A stretch of 64,000 bases of DNA from Halobacteriovorax sp. GB3 (GCF_028649655.1 NZ_JAQSLN010000005.1:63409-127408), one strand, 5' to 3'. Numbered from the stretch's first letter, positions 43,044 through 53,050 are shown. Made by a program: numbers and translations. Notes: generated from the letters alone by a model not told the origin.

Positions 43044-43965
43044 TTTTAAAAAAGTCCCTAGCGACTTCAACATCATTTTTAATTTGATCAATTAAATCAT
43101 TCACTGAATTGAACTTTACTTCATCTCTTACTTTTTTAATGAATTCGATTCTGATTTCGTTCCCATAAATATTATCTTCGAAATCAATGATGTGAGTTTC
43201 AACAAATAAATCATTGCCTGTGTTAAATGTAGGATTGCTTCCGACATTTGTGATAGAATTCCACACTTGATCGCCAAGAGTTGCTCGACTTATGTAAACG
43301 CCCTTACCTGGCGCAATTCGCTCTGCTAGAAATTGCATGTTGGCCGTAGGAAATCCGATCTTACGACCTCTTCCTTCTCCACGAACCACGCGACCAGAGA
43401 TATAAAAGTCGCGCCCAAGCATTTCATTGGCCTTTTCTATATTTCCGATGTTGATATTCTCACGTATTTCAGTTGAAGAGACACAATGTTTGCGAAGTAA
43501 AAACTCTTCTAAGAGAACTATTTCAATATTTTTCGGTTTACAATATTCTTGCACAAACTCATGGTTTCCCGACTTATTTGCACCAAAAGCAAAGTCATGA
43601 CCTAAGTATAGTTTTTCGACATTGCCACAAGATAAAATAAAGTCATCAAGAAAATCCCCTGGAGACATAGTCGAGACATCGCGAGTAAATTCGATTTCAC
43701 AAAGATATTCGATACCAACATGCTTAAGTAGATCTCTCTTTTCAACATAAGAATTTATTAGAAAATGATTTCTTGGCCTTAAAATTTGAATTGGATGAGG
43801 TTCAAAAGTAACAACAACTAACTTAAGATCATTTTTTTCACAATCAGCTTTAATTTGCTTCAATATAGACTGGTGTCCCAAATGAACTCCATCAAAGTTA
43901 CCAATGGTTACAGCGAACTTTTCTTTTTCTTCATTCAATGCACTTAAGTTTTTTACTATCTTCAT
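43036..43965 (-). CDS. ribF: Bifunctional riboflavin kinase / FAD synthetase
   Basis: RibF makes FMN and then FAD. The 309-residue protein has an N-terminal nucleotidyltransferase domain with GNFDGVHLGHQSIL and a later STEIRENI. The C-terminal flavokinase domain has GRKIGFPTANM and ITNVGSNPTF. Length and motifs are standard. It overlaps batD by four bases, an unusual operon partner. Confidence 0.97.
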   Translation of the reverse strand: MKIVKNLSALNEEKEKFAVTIGNFDGVHLGHQSILKQIKADCEKNDLKLVVVTFEPHPIQILRPRNHFLINSYVEKRDLLKHVGIEYLCEIEFTRDVSTMSPGDFLDDFILSCGNVEKLYLGHDFAFGANKSGNHEFVQEYCKPKNIEIVLLEEFLLRKHCVSSTEIRENINIGNIEKANEMLGRDFYISGRVVRGEGRGRKIGFPTANMQFLAERIAPGKGVYISRATLGDQVWNSITNVGSNPTFNTGNDLFVETHIIDFEDNIYGNEIRIEFIKKVRDEVKFNSVNDLIDQIKNDVEVARDFFKNA

Positions 43966-45620
43966 ACGTTTCTCAATTCTTTTTCAAGAGCCGTGATATG
44001 TTTCTTTTGTGTTTTTTTATTTATAACACTTTTTTGATTTTTATATGACTCTCTTTCTACTACTTCATATAGACTTTTAAAATACTTCTTCGCTTCGCTA
44101 TCCAGATTGGAGCTTTCAATTTTTTCTAGGACACCTTCACCGTTACTTAGATCATTAAGAACACTAAACAAATCATGGTGAGAAAATTTTCCAGAACGAA
44201 TCTTCTTAAGCTTAAGAATTTGATCACTATTTGATCCACCCTTTTTAAATGATGTAAAACTTAAAAGTATCAGAACAATACTCGCTGCGAGGGCGATGTT
44301 AAGCTCAACTAGATACTCACTAATATTAACTGGCTCATCTTTTACAACAAAGGTCGGACCGATAAGTTTTCCCTTAACTTTTGACTCTACAGATATTGTT
44401 GGTTCTTTTTTAGAAATTGCTTTAGTACCAGAATTTTTAACTCCTGCCGTAGAAGTTCCACCTACAGTTATTCCTGGTATATCAATTTCAACTCCAACAT
44501 ATTCTTTTCTTTCTGGGTCAAAGAAATGAAGGATTCTTTTACTTGGCGGTATAAGAAGAGAATCTCTAGCTAAGAAAGTATAATCAAAGATTTTCTTGGC
44601 CATTTGATTATTTAATTCTTGAACCTCAGTTTTTGTATCAAACTCTTCTAAAAATTCATGTTTATATATCTTTGGTGCATCATAACCTTCCAGAGCACCG
44701 TCACCAATAACTTCTAACTTTGCCTCAATTGCCTCATTAACAAGAAATTTATTTCGTGGAACAGTTAACTTGAAATCATATTTTCCAACTAGTCCTGTAA
44801 AAGTTTGAGGAACATTGTCTGCTGGTAATGCTAGTACTTGAATAACTTGTTGTTCGTTTCGAATAGTCTTCTTTCTAACATTCCTTTGAATACTTAATCC
44901 AAAAGGACTATTAGAAAAAGCGTTCCTTCCTGTGCTTTTATTGTAGCGAACTTCTAGTTTTAATTGCCCTATCTTAGCTTCGCCTGGTTTTTCAGCGAAA
45001 AGACGCGCTGAGTACTTTTTTATCCTTCTATACACTTTCCCATCATATTCAACTGATTCGACAGACTCATTAGGAAGGTGAAATCGCTTTACAAATTTTC
45101 GAAATTTTGGAAATTCTTTAACGTCTATCGAAATAACATTCGTTCTAAAGTAGACATAATAATCGACATTAAATCCTTCACCGACATAAACAGTATCTTT
45201 ACTAGGAACAGCTTTAACGAATACTTCAGGTGCTTCTTTTGGCTCTCGTAATACTGTAATTGAAATATCTTTATGAGTTAATGTCTTGTCCCCTAGTTCA
45301 ACTTTAATATCGCTTAACCTTATACGCCCTGCTCTTTCTGCGACAAGATCGAATCGATAAGTCACACTTTTCTTAGCATATAACTTTCCATTAATTAACG
45401 AAGTTGACATCATTCTTCCAGCTTCTGTTCGCCCCGTAACACGGGCCCTCCCTGGGTCAAATGAAATATAGGGTTCTTCATCGGAGTTAGTTTCAATTTC
45501 AAAGATTGCTGAAAAGCTTTCATTAACTACCGGATTATTTGGTGTAACAGCAACATTTAGCCTATCGGCCAAAGATGTCATTGAAAATAAGAGGCATGTT
45601 AGAGCTACTAATGTTCTCAT
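43962..45620 (-). CDS. batD: BatD-like (oxygen tolerance) membrane protein
   Basis: BatD proteins belong to the MoxR/Bat envelope-stress locus. The 552-residue chain has a signal peptide (ending TSLA). Several Ig-like beta domains follow, with the family pattern NPVVNESFSAIFEIE, KDTVYVGEGFNVDYYVYF and VPRNKFLVNEAIEAKLEVIGDG. A single membrane segment (about 435-455) and a cytoplasmic helical tail end the chain. It begins one base after the batB stop. Confidence 0.88.
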   Translation of the reverse strand: MRTLVALTCLLFSMTSLADRLNVAVTPNNPVVNESFSAIFEIETNSDEEPYISFDPGRARVTGRTEAGRMMSTSLINGKLYAKKSVTYRFDLVAERAGRIRLSDIKVELGDKTLTHKDISITVLREPKEAPEVFVKAVPSKDTVYVGEGFNVDYYVYFRTNVISIDVKEFPKFRKFVKRFHLPNESVESVEYDGKVYRRIKKYSARLFAEKPGEAKIGQLKLEVRYNKSTGRNAFSNSPFGLSIQRNVRKKTIRNEQQVIQVLALPADNVPQTFTGLVGKYDFKLTVPRNKFLVNEAIEAKLEVIGDGALEGYDAPKIYKHEFLEEFDTKTEVQELNNQMAKKIFDYTFLARDSLLIPPSKRILHFFDPERKEYVGVEIDIPGITVGGTSTAGVKNSGTKAISKKEPTISVESKVKGKLIGPTFVVKDEPVNISEYLVELNIALAASIVLILLSFTSFKKGGSNSDQILKLKKIRSGKFSHHDLFSVLNDLSNGEGVLEKIESSNLDSEAKKYFKSLYEVVERESYKNQKSVINKKTQKKHITALEKELRNV

Positions 45621-45621
45621 T

Positions 45622-47484
45622 CTACCAGTCCTTTCTATTTCTTTGCTGAGATTGGGAATTTCTTATTCTTTCCAATACTCGTTTTTGTAAATTTCTATCG
45701 TTATTTAAGACCTGCTTCAACTTAGCAGGTAGCTTAACCATTTTTCTTTTCTTTTTAATTTCTTCTTCTTTTTCGTCTACACTCTTAGGTTTTGACTTTT
45801 CGGGCCGTTTTTCTTCGCCCTTATCTCTTTGATCTTTCTTTTCTTCTTTTTTCTTATCTTTCTTCTTTTCTTTATTTTGTTGATCATCTTTAGGATCATT
45901 ATTCTCGTTGGGCCTTTTCTGTTTATTACTTTGACTATTAGACTGACCTTTTCCCTTGCTATCTTTCTGGTCTTCTTTGCTGTCTTTTTTCTCGTCTTCA
46001 CCCTGATCTTTTTTGTCGTTTTTATCTTTCTTGTCTTTATTATCTTTTTTGTCTTTCTCTTCTTGCTCTTTTTGTTTTTGCTCTTGCTTCTTCTTTTGCT
46101 CAATTTCTTTTAAAGCGCTATAGATATTCTTTTTTACAATTTCTTTTTGTTCATCATTAAGCTTGTCATTTTTTTCGATATATCTAAATAAACTAAGACC
46201 ATCTTTAGTTCTTTTATTTAAAAGAAGTGATGTACCATAATTTATGGCATCATTCGCATCCATACTATTAAGATCAGTGGCTCGTTCTTCATATATTTTT
46301 AACGCCTCTTCGGGTTTATCAATTTTTAGATATTCACCCGCGAGTTCAAAAAATCTCTTGTCTCGTGTATCTCCATCTTTAATTTTGTTTTTTATCGCTT
46401 CTACTTGTTTCATTTTTTCAGCTTGTATTTCTTCAGCTGATTTTTCCTCATTCGCTTTAACGTTGTTTTGGTAACTAAATAGAAAGAAAGCAATAAATGC
46501 TACATGTCTTAAAGATTTAAATTGCCTAAGGATAGTTGAAACAATAAAGAAAACGAAAAATGGAATTAACATTTTTTGTATTTCAACAGGTTTAACAATT
46601 GAACTTCCCTTTGAGAGCTTACTTGTAAATTTTTGTCTAAAAAAACTTAGTACTTCTTCAGTAGGAATATTATAAGATTGAACAACCCAGTACTTATAAT
46701 TTTCTATCTTTCCTTCTAACGAACTCAACATGCTTTCATTTAATTTCGAAATTACTCTCTTACCATTGAATTCTTTATATTTTTGAAAACCACCTGTTCT
46801 AGCTCGTATAGGAATTGGGCCACCCTTTACAGTTCCAACTCCAACAAAAGCGACATTCACAGTTGAAGGAATCTGGATTTGCATAGCATCTTCATGTTCT
46901 TCACTATCAGTAAAGATAAGGAGATTTCCCTGTGAAATTTCCGTACTTGATTCTTCCTCTTTGAAGTATTGAAGAGATTCATTTATCGCTAAAGAGATAT
47001 TAGAACCTCCTCTACTTAAATCGATGTCTTCTAGTCCACCAATTTTTGCATCAAGTAAGTCAATATCATCAGTGAAAGGGATAAGCTTAGTCTGAGAGTC
47101 AGAAAATAAGACGACTGAAATCTGATGACCAGCAGCATTTTTTACGAAGTGCCTTGCCATTAATAAGGCTTTTTGAAATCTATTCGGTCTCACATCTTCA
47201 ACAAGCATACTCGCTGAAGCATCAATGAGAACGATCGTCTTCTGATCAGGAATATCACTTTCGATTTTTATCGGTTTTCCTCTGAGATCTAGAGTCGCTC
47301 CCCCTAGAAAAAGAAAAGATATAATAAAGAATATGAAAGATAGATTGTTAATCTTTGAGGACTTTCTGAAGAAAAAGCGCTTCGTTAGATTATAAAAATT
47401 TGAACGATATCTGAGAACAAGAAATGAAAACAGAATCAGAACAACTAGCATGGCAGGCAACATCGATATTTTTTCAAAATTCAT
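45622..47484 (-). CDS. batB: Fused BatB-BatC: VWA membrane protein with TPR region and highly charged tail
   Basis: The chain (620 aa from the chosen ATG) starts with two membrane segments and then a von Willebrand A domain with a full MIDAS (VLIDASASM, then SRGGSN and IFTDSEEHED). Another membrane helix (about 300-320) is followed by TPR-like repeats as in BatC (FFELAGEYLKIDKPEEALKIYEERA). A roughly 150-residue Lys/Glu/Asp/Gln-rich low-complexity stretch and a basic helical end follow. The ATG at 47484 overlaps the batA stop as ATGA and has AGGAGG four bases ahead, so it is preferred to one at 47502. The fusion of BatB and BatC is inferred from the domain order. Confidence 0.88.
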   Translation of the reverse strand: MNFEKISMLPAMLVVLILFSFLVLRYRSNFYNLTKRFFFRKSSKINNLSFIFFIISFLFLGGATLDLRGKPIKIESDIPDQKTIVLIDASASMLVEDVRPNRFQKALLMARHFVKNAAGHQISVVLFSDSQTKLIPFTDDIDLLDAKIGGLEDIDLSRGGSNISLAINESLQYFKEEESSTEISQGNLLIFTDSEEHEDAMQIQIPSTVNVAFVGVGTVKGGPIPIRARTGGFQKYKEFNGKRVISKLNESMLSSLEGKIENYKYWVVQSYNIPTEEVLSFFRQKFTSKLSKGSSIVKPVEIQKMLIPFFVFFIVSTILRQFKSLRHVAFIAFFLFSYQNNVKANEEKSAEEIQAEKMKQVEAIKNKIKDGDTRDKRFFELAGEYLKIDKPEEALKIYEERATDLNSMDANDAINYGTSLLLNKRTKDGLSLFRYIEKNDKLNDEQKEIVKKNIYSALKEIEQKKKQEQKQKEQEEKDKKDNKDKKDKNDKKDQGEDEKKDSKEDQKDSKGKGQSNSQSNKQKRPNENNDPKDDQQNKEKKKDKKKEEKKDQRDKGEEKRPEKSKPKSVDEKEEEIKKKRKMVKLPAKLKQVLNNDRNLQKRVLERIRNSQSQQRNRKDW

Positions 47485-48467
47485 TCTGCCTCCTTCAACC
47501 AATATCTTCTAAGAATCTCAACAATAACCAACAACACAGAACCAAAGATCAAAAATTGATAATGATGATAACTATAAATAATCTTTGCGCTTATTTCGAT
47601 TTTCTTTCTTTCAAGTTTTTCAATTTCCGCGAGTACTTCGCGAAGAGCTTCAGAGTTACCAGCAATGAAGTCCTTTCCTCCTGTAATTTCAGCAATCTTT
47701 TGAAGAGTTTCAAAATCAACACTTCCACCTGGAATCTTTTGATATCTCTTAATTCCAAAAGTATTACTTATTGGCATTTGTGCATCTTCAGAGCCACCGA
47801 TTCCAATTGTATAAACTTTAATTCCTTGATTCTTAGCCTCTTCAGCAGCTTGTAAAGGAGTCATATAACCAACCTGGCTTACACCGTCAGTCAATAGAAT
47901 AATTGTCTTCTTGTTAGTAAGTGACTTTGCTCCTCTTGCAACAGCTAGAGCAAGAGCATCTCCAATATTTGTTCCACCGCCTAATAATCCACCGATTCGA
48001 ATTTCATCAATAACCCTTTCTATCAATTTCAAGTCAGTGGTTAGAGGAAGGAGTGTGAACGCCCTTTCTGAAAACATAATGATTCCAATTCTATCTGTTG
48101 GAACCATTTTTATGAATTCGTATATCTTCTTTTTAGCCGCTTCTAATCGATTTGGCTGAAAATCCTCTGCAAGCATGGATCTAGAAACGTCGACAACAAA
48201 GAAAATGTCATTAACTTCTGTATTATTTTTCGCAAATCCAGCAGGTTTTCTTGGAATAGTCCCCGAAATCCCTAGTGCAATCCAAGCAAAGAAAGCCAGA
48301 AGGATAACTGTCCATGTTTTAAAAAAATTCCCTGAACGTAAATACTTATTAGGTAGACGCAACTCAGGCTTCTTAAATGGTTTAAGTAAGCTGATAAGCC
48401 AAAATATAAAACCAACTATTCCAAATATAAGAAACATTGGTTCTTTTAGTTGTAATCCTGCTATCAT
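47481..48467 (-). CDS. batA: BatA-like VWA-domain membrane protein
   Basis: The 328-residue protein has two N-terminal membrane helices and a VWA domain with an intact metal-binding MIDAS (FFVVDVSRSMLAED, GGTNIGDAL, LLTDGVSQ). A C-terminal membrane helix (about 300-318) closes the chain. This is the standard BatA layout, with the VWA domain in the periplasm. It overlaps its neighbours on both sides by four bases. Confidence 0.92.
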   Translation of the reverse strand: MIAGLQLKEPMFLIFGIVGFIFWLISLLKPFKKPELRLPNKYLRSGNFFKTWTVILLAFFAWIALGISGTIPRKPAGFAKNNTEVNDIFFVVDVSRSMLAEDFQPNRLEAAKKKIYEFIKMVPTDRIGIIMFSERAFTLLPLTTDLKLIERVIDEIRIGGLLGGGTNIGDALALAVARGAKSLTNKKTIILLTDGVSQVGYMTPLQAAEEAKNQGIKVYTIGIGGSEDAQMPISNTFGIKRYQKIPGGSVDFETLQKIAEITGGKDFIAGNSEALREVLAEIEKLERKKIEISAKIIYSYHHYQFLIFGSVLLVIVEILRRYWLKEAE

Positions 48468-49222
48468 AATTTCTCTATTACTGTCTTCAATTCATCATAA
48501 GCATCTTGAACTTGATGGAGCTCAATATCATCCCATTCTCTCTTGTACTGACAAGCATTCAGAGCTTCAATAAATCGAAGTTTACAAGGTGTATCGTTAG
48601 GAATTAGTTTTCCCCACTTATCTTTTAATCTGTAGATTGATTCAAATTCTTCTCGCGTATTCAAATCCGTAAAAATCTTTTTCCAATTTTCTTCTTCCCC
48701 CTTTTGTTTGCCCTTACGTATCACAAAAAAGTAAAGTATCACTCCAATAGCAATCAAAAGTAAAAGACCTGCTAGCAATATTTTTTCAAGATCACTGCCG
48801 TCAGTAATATCTGTATCCAAGACAACAACCTTCTGCTGAATTTGTTCACCCTTTTCGAGCTTAAACCCCTTGAATTCGACAGGGATATTCAAGGCCTTCC
48901 ATGACCAGATATGTACATCACTCAGACCAACAGTTTTAGTGTAAGTAATTTCAAAACTGACATCCCAAACTTGAGGATTATTCTTATTTTGATCGAGACC
49001 TTCAATTTTAACGATTCGAAAATATTCTAAAAAAGGTTCTCCTTCTAATTTTTTTAAATCTTCCTTTACCATTTTTTGGATATTAAAGACTCGCATTCGT
49101 CCTTTTACAATTTCTCCAATTTCAACTTCCTCTTTCTCTAACGTTAGGACCGCTGTTGTGTCATAGCCCATAACTTGAAAACAAAGTAAAAATAAGAAAA
49201 AAATAAAGATATTCTTCATCAC
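48464..49222 (-). CDS. Bat-operon membrane protein (DUF4381-like position)
   Basis: The 252-residue protein has a signal peptide (ending QVMG before YD) and a periplasmic beta domain (AVLTLEKEEVEIGEIVKGRMRVFNI). One membrane helix (about 150-170) and a cytoplasmic helical domain with two cysteines follow. In MoxR/Bat loci a protein of this plan commonly lies between the DUF58 gene and batA. The identification rests on layout and position more than on motifs. Confidence 0.75.
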   Translation of the reverse strand: MMKNIFIFFLFLLCFQVMGYDTTAVLTLEKEEVEIGEIVKGRMRVFNIQKMVKEDLKKLEGEPFLEYFRIVKIEGLDQNKNNPQVWDVSFEITYTKTVGLSDVHIWSWKALNIPVEFKGFKLEKGEQIQQKVVVLDTDITDGSDLEKILLAGLLLLIAIGVILYFFVIRKGKQKGEEENWKKIFTDLNTREEFESIYRLKDKWGKLIPNDTPCKLRFIEALNACQYKREWDDIELHQVQDAYDELKTVIEKL

Positions 49223-50067
49223 ATCATCTCTTTAATAAAATCTTCTAAATATCTATCTTCAACATTTAGCTGCTTTATTCTCTTTCCAAGTGTTTCGTTC
49301 ATGTCTTTTTTCTTGAAATTAATCTGATACATTCCCTTTTTAGAATTCTCTGATTGAACAGCTTTGATCATATAAGGAAAAGAGTCAGACCTATCGACGA
49401 GTGATAGAATTTGAAAACAGTGAACATTCTTTCTAAACAATAGTCTTCTCAAATGCTCTGTCGAAAGAAGACCGTTAAAATCGGAGAGAATAACTAACTC
49501 TCTCTTTTTACCAACATGCTTCATAATCGACTTATACTTTTTCGATTCATCGTCAGTATCGGCAATCTGATCTTGGTATCGATGATCAACTTTCCCCTGA
49601 CTATCTAAGACTCCCATTTCTTGAAGAGTTGATATCAAAGCAATAATTCCGAAATCACCACTTTTCTTTGGAATATCGACTAATTCATTGCCTACCACTA
49701 AGACGTGAACATAATCATTAGTTTCTTTGGCCAATAAATAGAGTAAACAACAAAGTTCAATTGCAGCTTGCAATTTTGTTACTCCACGATCTCCAAAGAA
49801 CATTGTCGCTGAAATATCAAGAACGACGACAATTTCGACGTTTCTTTCTTCATCAAATGTTTTCACATAAGGATTTGACGTCTTCGCTAAGATTTTCCAA
49901 TCAATGAACCTTACATCATCACCAGGAACATAGACTTGATGTTCTTTAAACTGAAGACCCGTTCCTTTAAAATGGGACTTCAACATTCCTATTGAATATG
50001 AGTTGGAATTTTTAAACAGAGTAGACTTTATTCTACCAACTGTTTTCCTAACCTCGTTAATATCCAT
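49219..50067 (-). CDS. DUF58 (VWA-like) protein of the MoxR/Bat locus
   Basis: The 282-residue cytoplasmic protein has the DUF58 signature GTGLQFKEHQVYVPGDDVRFIDWKILAKT (about 31-59), followed by KTFDEERNVEIVVVLDISATM. The latter is a VWA-like strand with a DxSxTxM variant of the MIDAS motif. DUF58 proteins act as adaptors for MoxR ATPases. It overlaps the moxR stop by one base. Confidence 0.93.
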   Translation of the reverse strand: MDINEVRKTVGRIKSTLFKNSNSYSIGMLKSHFKGTGLQFKEHQVYVPGDDVRFIDWKILAKTSNPYVKTFDEERNVEIVVVLDISATMFFGDRGVTKLQAAIELCCLLYLLAKETNDYVHVLVVGNELVDIPKKSGDFGIIALISTLQEMGVLDSQGKVDHRYQDQIADTDDESKKYKSIMKHVGKKRELVILSDFNGLLSTEHLRRLLFRKNVHCFQILSLVDRSDSFPYMIKAVQSENSKKGMYQINFKKKDMNETLGKRIKQLNVEDRYLEDFIKEMM

Positions 50068-51017
50068 TAGATCTGTCCTTGTGCAATCTCCATCGCGACT
50101 TGATCGGCCTTAATATCGTCGATCGTTGCTTCATAACTCAGTAGAATTCTGTGACCAAGAACACTTTTAACAATCTTCAAGATATGCTCTGGTGCAACAT
50201 AATCCTTGCCATCAAGGAAGGCCATGAACTTACCAATTTTATGAAGCCAGATACATGCACGCGGAGAAGCTCCTGCAATGAGAGCACCTTCATACTTTTT
50301 ATTAAAATACTTTGAACCTGGCCTTGTTGCTTGAACAATACGAACAATAAGATCTTTCATCTTATCGTCTACATAAATTCCATCAACAACTTCTTGCAAT
50401 GAAATCAGATCATCAGTACTTAGAACAGATTCCATATCAGCTTCATATGTTTTTTTAAGATCTAAAATTGCTTTTTCTGCATCAAAGCTTGGATAGTCAA
50501 CGTAGACTTTCATCATAAATCTATCCATCTGAGCTTCTGGAAGTGGATACGTTCCCTCTTGATCAATCGGGTTTTGTGTAGCAAGAACAACAAATGGTCT
50601 AGATAACTTATGAGTATCATCACCAATCGTTACTTGTTTTTCGGCCATTGCTTCTAGTAGAGCGGCTTGTACTTTAGCTGGTGATCTGTTGATCTCATCG
50701 GCCAAGAGAATCTGAGTAAAGATTGGTCCAAACTTCGTTGTAAACTCCTCACTTTTTTGACTATAAATCATCGTACCCACAAGATCCGATGGAAGTAGAT
50801 CAGGTGTGAACTGAATTCTTTTGAACGAAAGATCACAAAGCTTACTTATCGTTGAAACTGAAAGCGTCTTACCTAAACCTGGCATACCTTCAATGAGCAA
50901 ATGCCCATCACATACAAGAGCAGCTATAATTGAATCGAGTAGATCGTCTTGTCCGAAAATTACAGACTTAGCACTCGTTAATGTTTTATGAACTTTCTCT
51001 AATAAAATATCATTCAT
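50067..51017 (-). CDS. MoxR family AAA+ ATPase
   Basis: The 316-residue ATPase contains Walker A EGMPGLGKTLS (about 39-49), Walker B QILLADEINRSPAKVQAALLEAM and sensor motif VLATQNPIDQEGTYPLPEAQMDRF. These are diagnostic of MoxR. MoxR proteins are chaperone-like and act with VWA proteins on envelope complexes or metal insertion. It heads the moxR-DUF58-batA-batB-batD order and overlaps the upstream methyltransferase gene by one base. Confidence 0.96.
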   Translation of the reverse strand: MNDILLEKVHKTLTSAKSVIFGQDDLLDSIIAALVCDGHLLIEGMPGLGKTLSVSTISKLCDLSFKRIQFTPDLLPSDLVGTMIYSQKSEEFTTKFGPIFTQILLADEINRSPAKVQAALLEAMAEKQVTIGDDTHKLSRPFVVLATQNPIDQEGTYPLPEAQMDRFMMKVYVDYPSFDAEKAILDLKKTYEADMESVLSTDDLISLQEVVDGIYVDDKMKDLIVRIVQATRPGSKYFNKKYEGALIAGASPRACIWLHKIGKFMAFLDGKDYVAPEHILKIVKSVLGHRILLSYEATIDDIKADQVAMEIAQGQI

Positions 51018-52219
51018 CAGACTTCTCCATATCTAACGTAATAAAGAATATATTTAATATAATTTGATTTACTATTTAATGTTTCAAGATTGTGATCACT
51101 TCCTTGAATCCCTATATCTTGAACAAAGACTTTATAATTTTTCTTTTGTGCTGCTTTTAGAACAATCTTATCTAATTCATCAAGTGAGATATAGTGAGTA
51201 CAAGAAGCTGCTACAAGTAATCCCTCATTCTCTGTTATATCAAAAATATTTTGGTATAACTTGTCATAGCCCCTAATAGCTGATTTCTTAGCATTTTCAT
51301 TTTTAGCAAATGCAGGAGGATCACAAATAACAAGATCATATTTTTCATTTCTACTCTTAGCATCTAATAAGAATTTAAAAACATCACTTCGATGAAATTG
51401 CCCCTGACCTTCAAAGCCATTCAATTTTAGATGATGTTCTGTAACATCTTTCATATTTGCTTGGTCGACAAAATCAACATACTCGACATTTCCCTTAAGA
51501 GCATGTAGTCCCCAACTTCCAACATAAGAAAAGAGATCAACTCCTTTTTTAAGCTGTCCTTTATAGTCGAGAAGTCGTAGTTTCATTTTGTCTCTATTAT
51601 CTCTATGATCGTAGTAATATCCAATTTTCTGCATATGAGAAGCTGGAATGGAATATTTAATTCCAGACTCTTCAATAAGAATATCTTTATCTATTTGTGT
51701 TTCATTAAATCTAGGAAGTAATTCATTTGCTCTATATTCATCGTTATCTAAAAAATACACCTCACGATCAAGATTTTCTTCCAAGACTTCTTTTACAAGA
51801 TCCCTATAGCGATCAATTCCAGCTGTATTTATTTGGACAATAACAATATTTTTATACGAATCGACAATTAAACCGGGAAGGCTATCTTCATCACCAAAAA
51901 TAAGTCTTGCTCCTTCGCTGAATCGTTTAAACTTACTTCGATAATCAAGAGCAGATAATATATTTCTAGTTATAATAAATTTCGCAAATTCATCTTCATT
52001 TTGTTGAAGACTCTCACTTCGGCCGACACATCTAAAAACAGGACCTTTATCAATATTAACATTTATAAAGCCAAAAAAGCCTTCTTTAGTTTTGAGTTTA
52101 ATCCATTGCCCAGGAATGAAGGATCTTCCAATTTCATTGAAATCTTTTAGGTATAATCCTTTTTCTCCACTTATTAATTTATTATATCCAGACTTGGATA
52201 ATTCAACTTCTTTCAACAC
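51017..52219 (-). CDS. Class I SAM-dependent rRNA methyltransferase (RlmI/RlmK-like)
   Basis: The 400-residue protein has an N-terminal PUA-like domain (LYLKDFNEIGRSFIPGQWIKL), a linker (IVDSYKNIVIVQI), and a Rossmann methyltransferase domain. SAM motif I reads GVDLFSYVGSWGLHAL, and the catalytic-site motif is DPPAFAKN. This is the 23S rRNA m5C (RlmI) subgroup plan. The start is GTG at 52219, directly after the stop of the upstream gene. The methylated position cannot be told. Confidence 0.88.
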   Translation of the reverse strand: MLKEVELSKSGYNKLISGEKGLYLKDFNEIGRSFIPGQWIKLKTKEGFFGFINVNIDKGPVFRCVGRSESLQQNEDEFAKFIITRNILSALDYRSKFKRFSEGARLIFGDEDSLPGLIVDSYKNIVIVQINTAGIDRYRDLVKEVLEENLDREVYFLDNDEYRANELLPRFNETQIDKDILIEESGIKYSIPASHMQKIGYYYDHRDNRDKMKLRLLDYKGQLKKGVDLFSYVGSWGLHALKGNVEYVDFVDQANMKDVTEHHLKLNGFEGQGQFHRSDVFKFLLDAKSRNEKYDLVICDPPAFAKNENAKKSAIRGYDKLYQNIFDITENEGLLVAASCTHYISLDELDKIVLKAAQKKNYKVFVQDIGIQGSDHNLETLNSKSNYIKYILYYVRYGEV

Positions 52220-53050
52220 TTAGTTTTTCCCTTTCATTAATTCTCTTTTAGCAATCCCTTGATTTACCTGAAAATTATCGAAATTTAAAATAAGTTTCCC
52301 TTTGCCTAAACTCTTTTCTTGCAGCTTATTCTTTTTGTCTTTGAATTTAGCAATCGTTTCAGAGTTTACTTCTATCTTCTTTGGAAAGCCGTATCCACTC
52401 TCATTTACATAATCAATATGAGTGTCAACTTTAACAAGCCGATTCCCTTGAATCGTTTCACTTGCGAGGCTTTCAAGTACCCATTTATTTCGTGACCACG
52501 TTTTCTTTGTCGATGTAAAATCAGTTGTAGAAACAAGAGAAGGTGAAAAGGAAATAGACTTCACTAGTCTTCCATCATTTGAAAAGATGAACTTAATTCT
52601 ACTTGAATTAAGTTTTTGTGTTTTATCAACACCCCCAACCTCAACATTACCTTCAACAGTTTCAGCACTCAACTGATATGCTCTTATTCGTGGTTGAAGT
52701 TCTTGTGGAATAACGTAAATAAGATAAGGCTCCACGGCCATGCGAATTCTATTTTTTAGTTCATAGAATCCATTTGGTAATCCATTTACCTCTAACTTTA
52801 ATTCACCAGGAGTTAACCAATAAACTTTAACAAAGACATCAGATAGTTTTCCAAGTGCACGCCCTTCATTAAGAGATTCAACTAGTCCCTCTTGTCGTAT
52901 CTCAAACGTTAGATCTTTGAGTGCAAATTTATCTGGATGATAAGTTCTAAGATCATATTGATCGATAGTTTCTCTCGCTATTTTTTCATTCGCTTGAACT
53001 GAAAAAATGAGAGTAAATAGAACTGTAATAGAAATGAGTTTCTTAAGCAT
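52220..53050 (-). CDS. Periplasmic LolA-like protein
   Basis: From the ATG at 53050 (276 aa) the product starts with a signal peptide (MLKKLISITVLFTLIFSVQA). The mature part is an all-beta half-barrel pattern (LKDLTFEIRQEG, VFVKVYWLTPGELKLEVNG, RIKFIFSNDGRLVKSISFSP, LVKVDTHIDY). It resembles the LolA/LppX lipoprotein-carrier fold, which shuttles lipids or lipoproteins through the periplasm. An upstream in-frame ATG would spoil the signal peptide, and AGAGGT precedes the chosen one. The fold call is by pattern only. Confidence 0.7.
   Translation of the reverse strand: MLKKLISITVLFTLIFSVQANEKIARETIDQYDLRTYHPDKFALKDLTFEIRQEGLVESLNEGRALGKLSDVFVKVYWLTPGELKLEVNGLPNGFYELKNRIRMAVEPYLIYVIPQELQPRIRAYQLSAETVEGNVEVGGVDKTQKLNSSRIKFIFSNDGRLVKSISFSPSLVSTTDFTSTKKTWSRNKWVLESLASETIQGNRLVKVDTHIDYVNESGYGFPKKIEVNSETIAKFKDKKNKLQEKSLGKGKLILNFDNFQVNQGIAKRELMKGKN

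Noticed and set aside
45829-46113. A 94-codon plus-strand ORF extremely rich in Phe/Leu/Ile, opposite the charged tail of BatB-BatC
   Set aside because: It is the antisense of the Lys/Glu/Asp-rich codons of the real gene; the hydrophobic composition is a mirror effect, not a membrane protein.
47765-47830. TAAAGTTT on the minus strand within batA
   Set aside because: There is no CCGAT-like -10 at 10-13 bp; it is coding sequence and shows that the -35 half alone is not informative.
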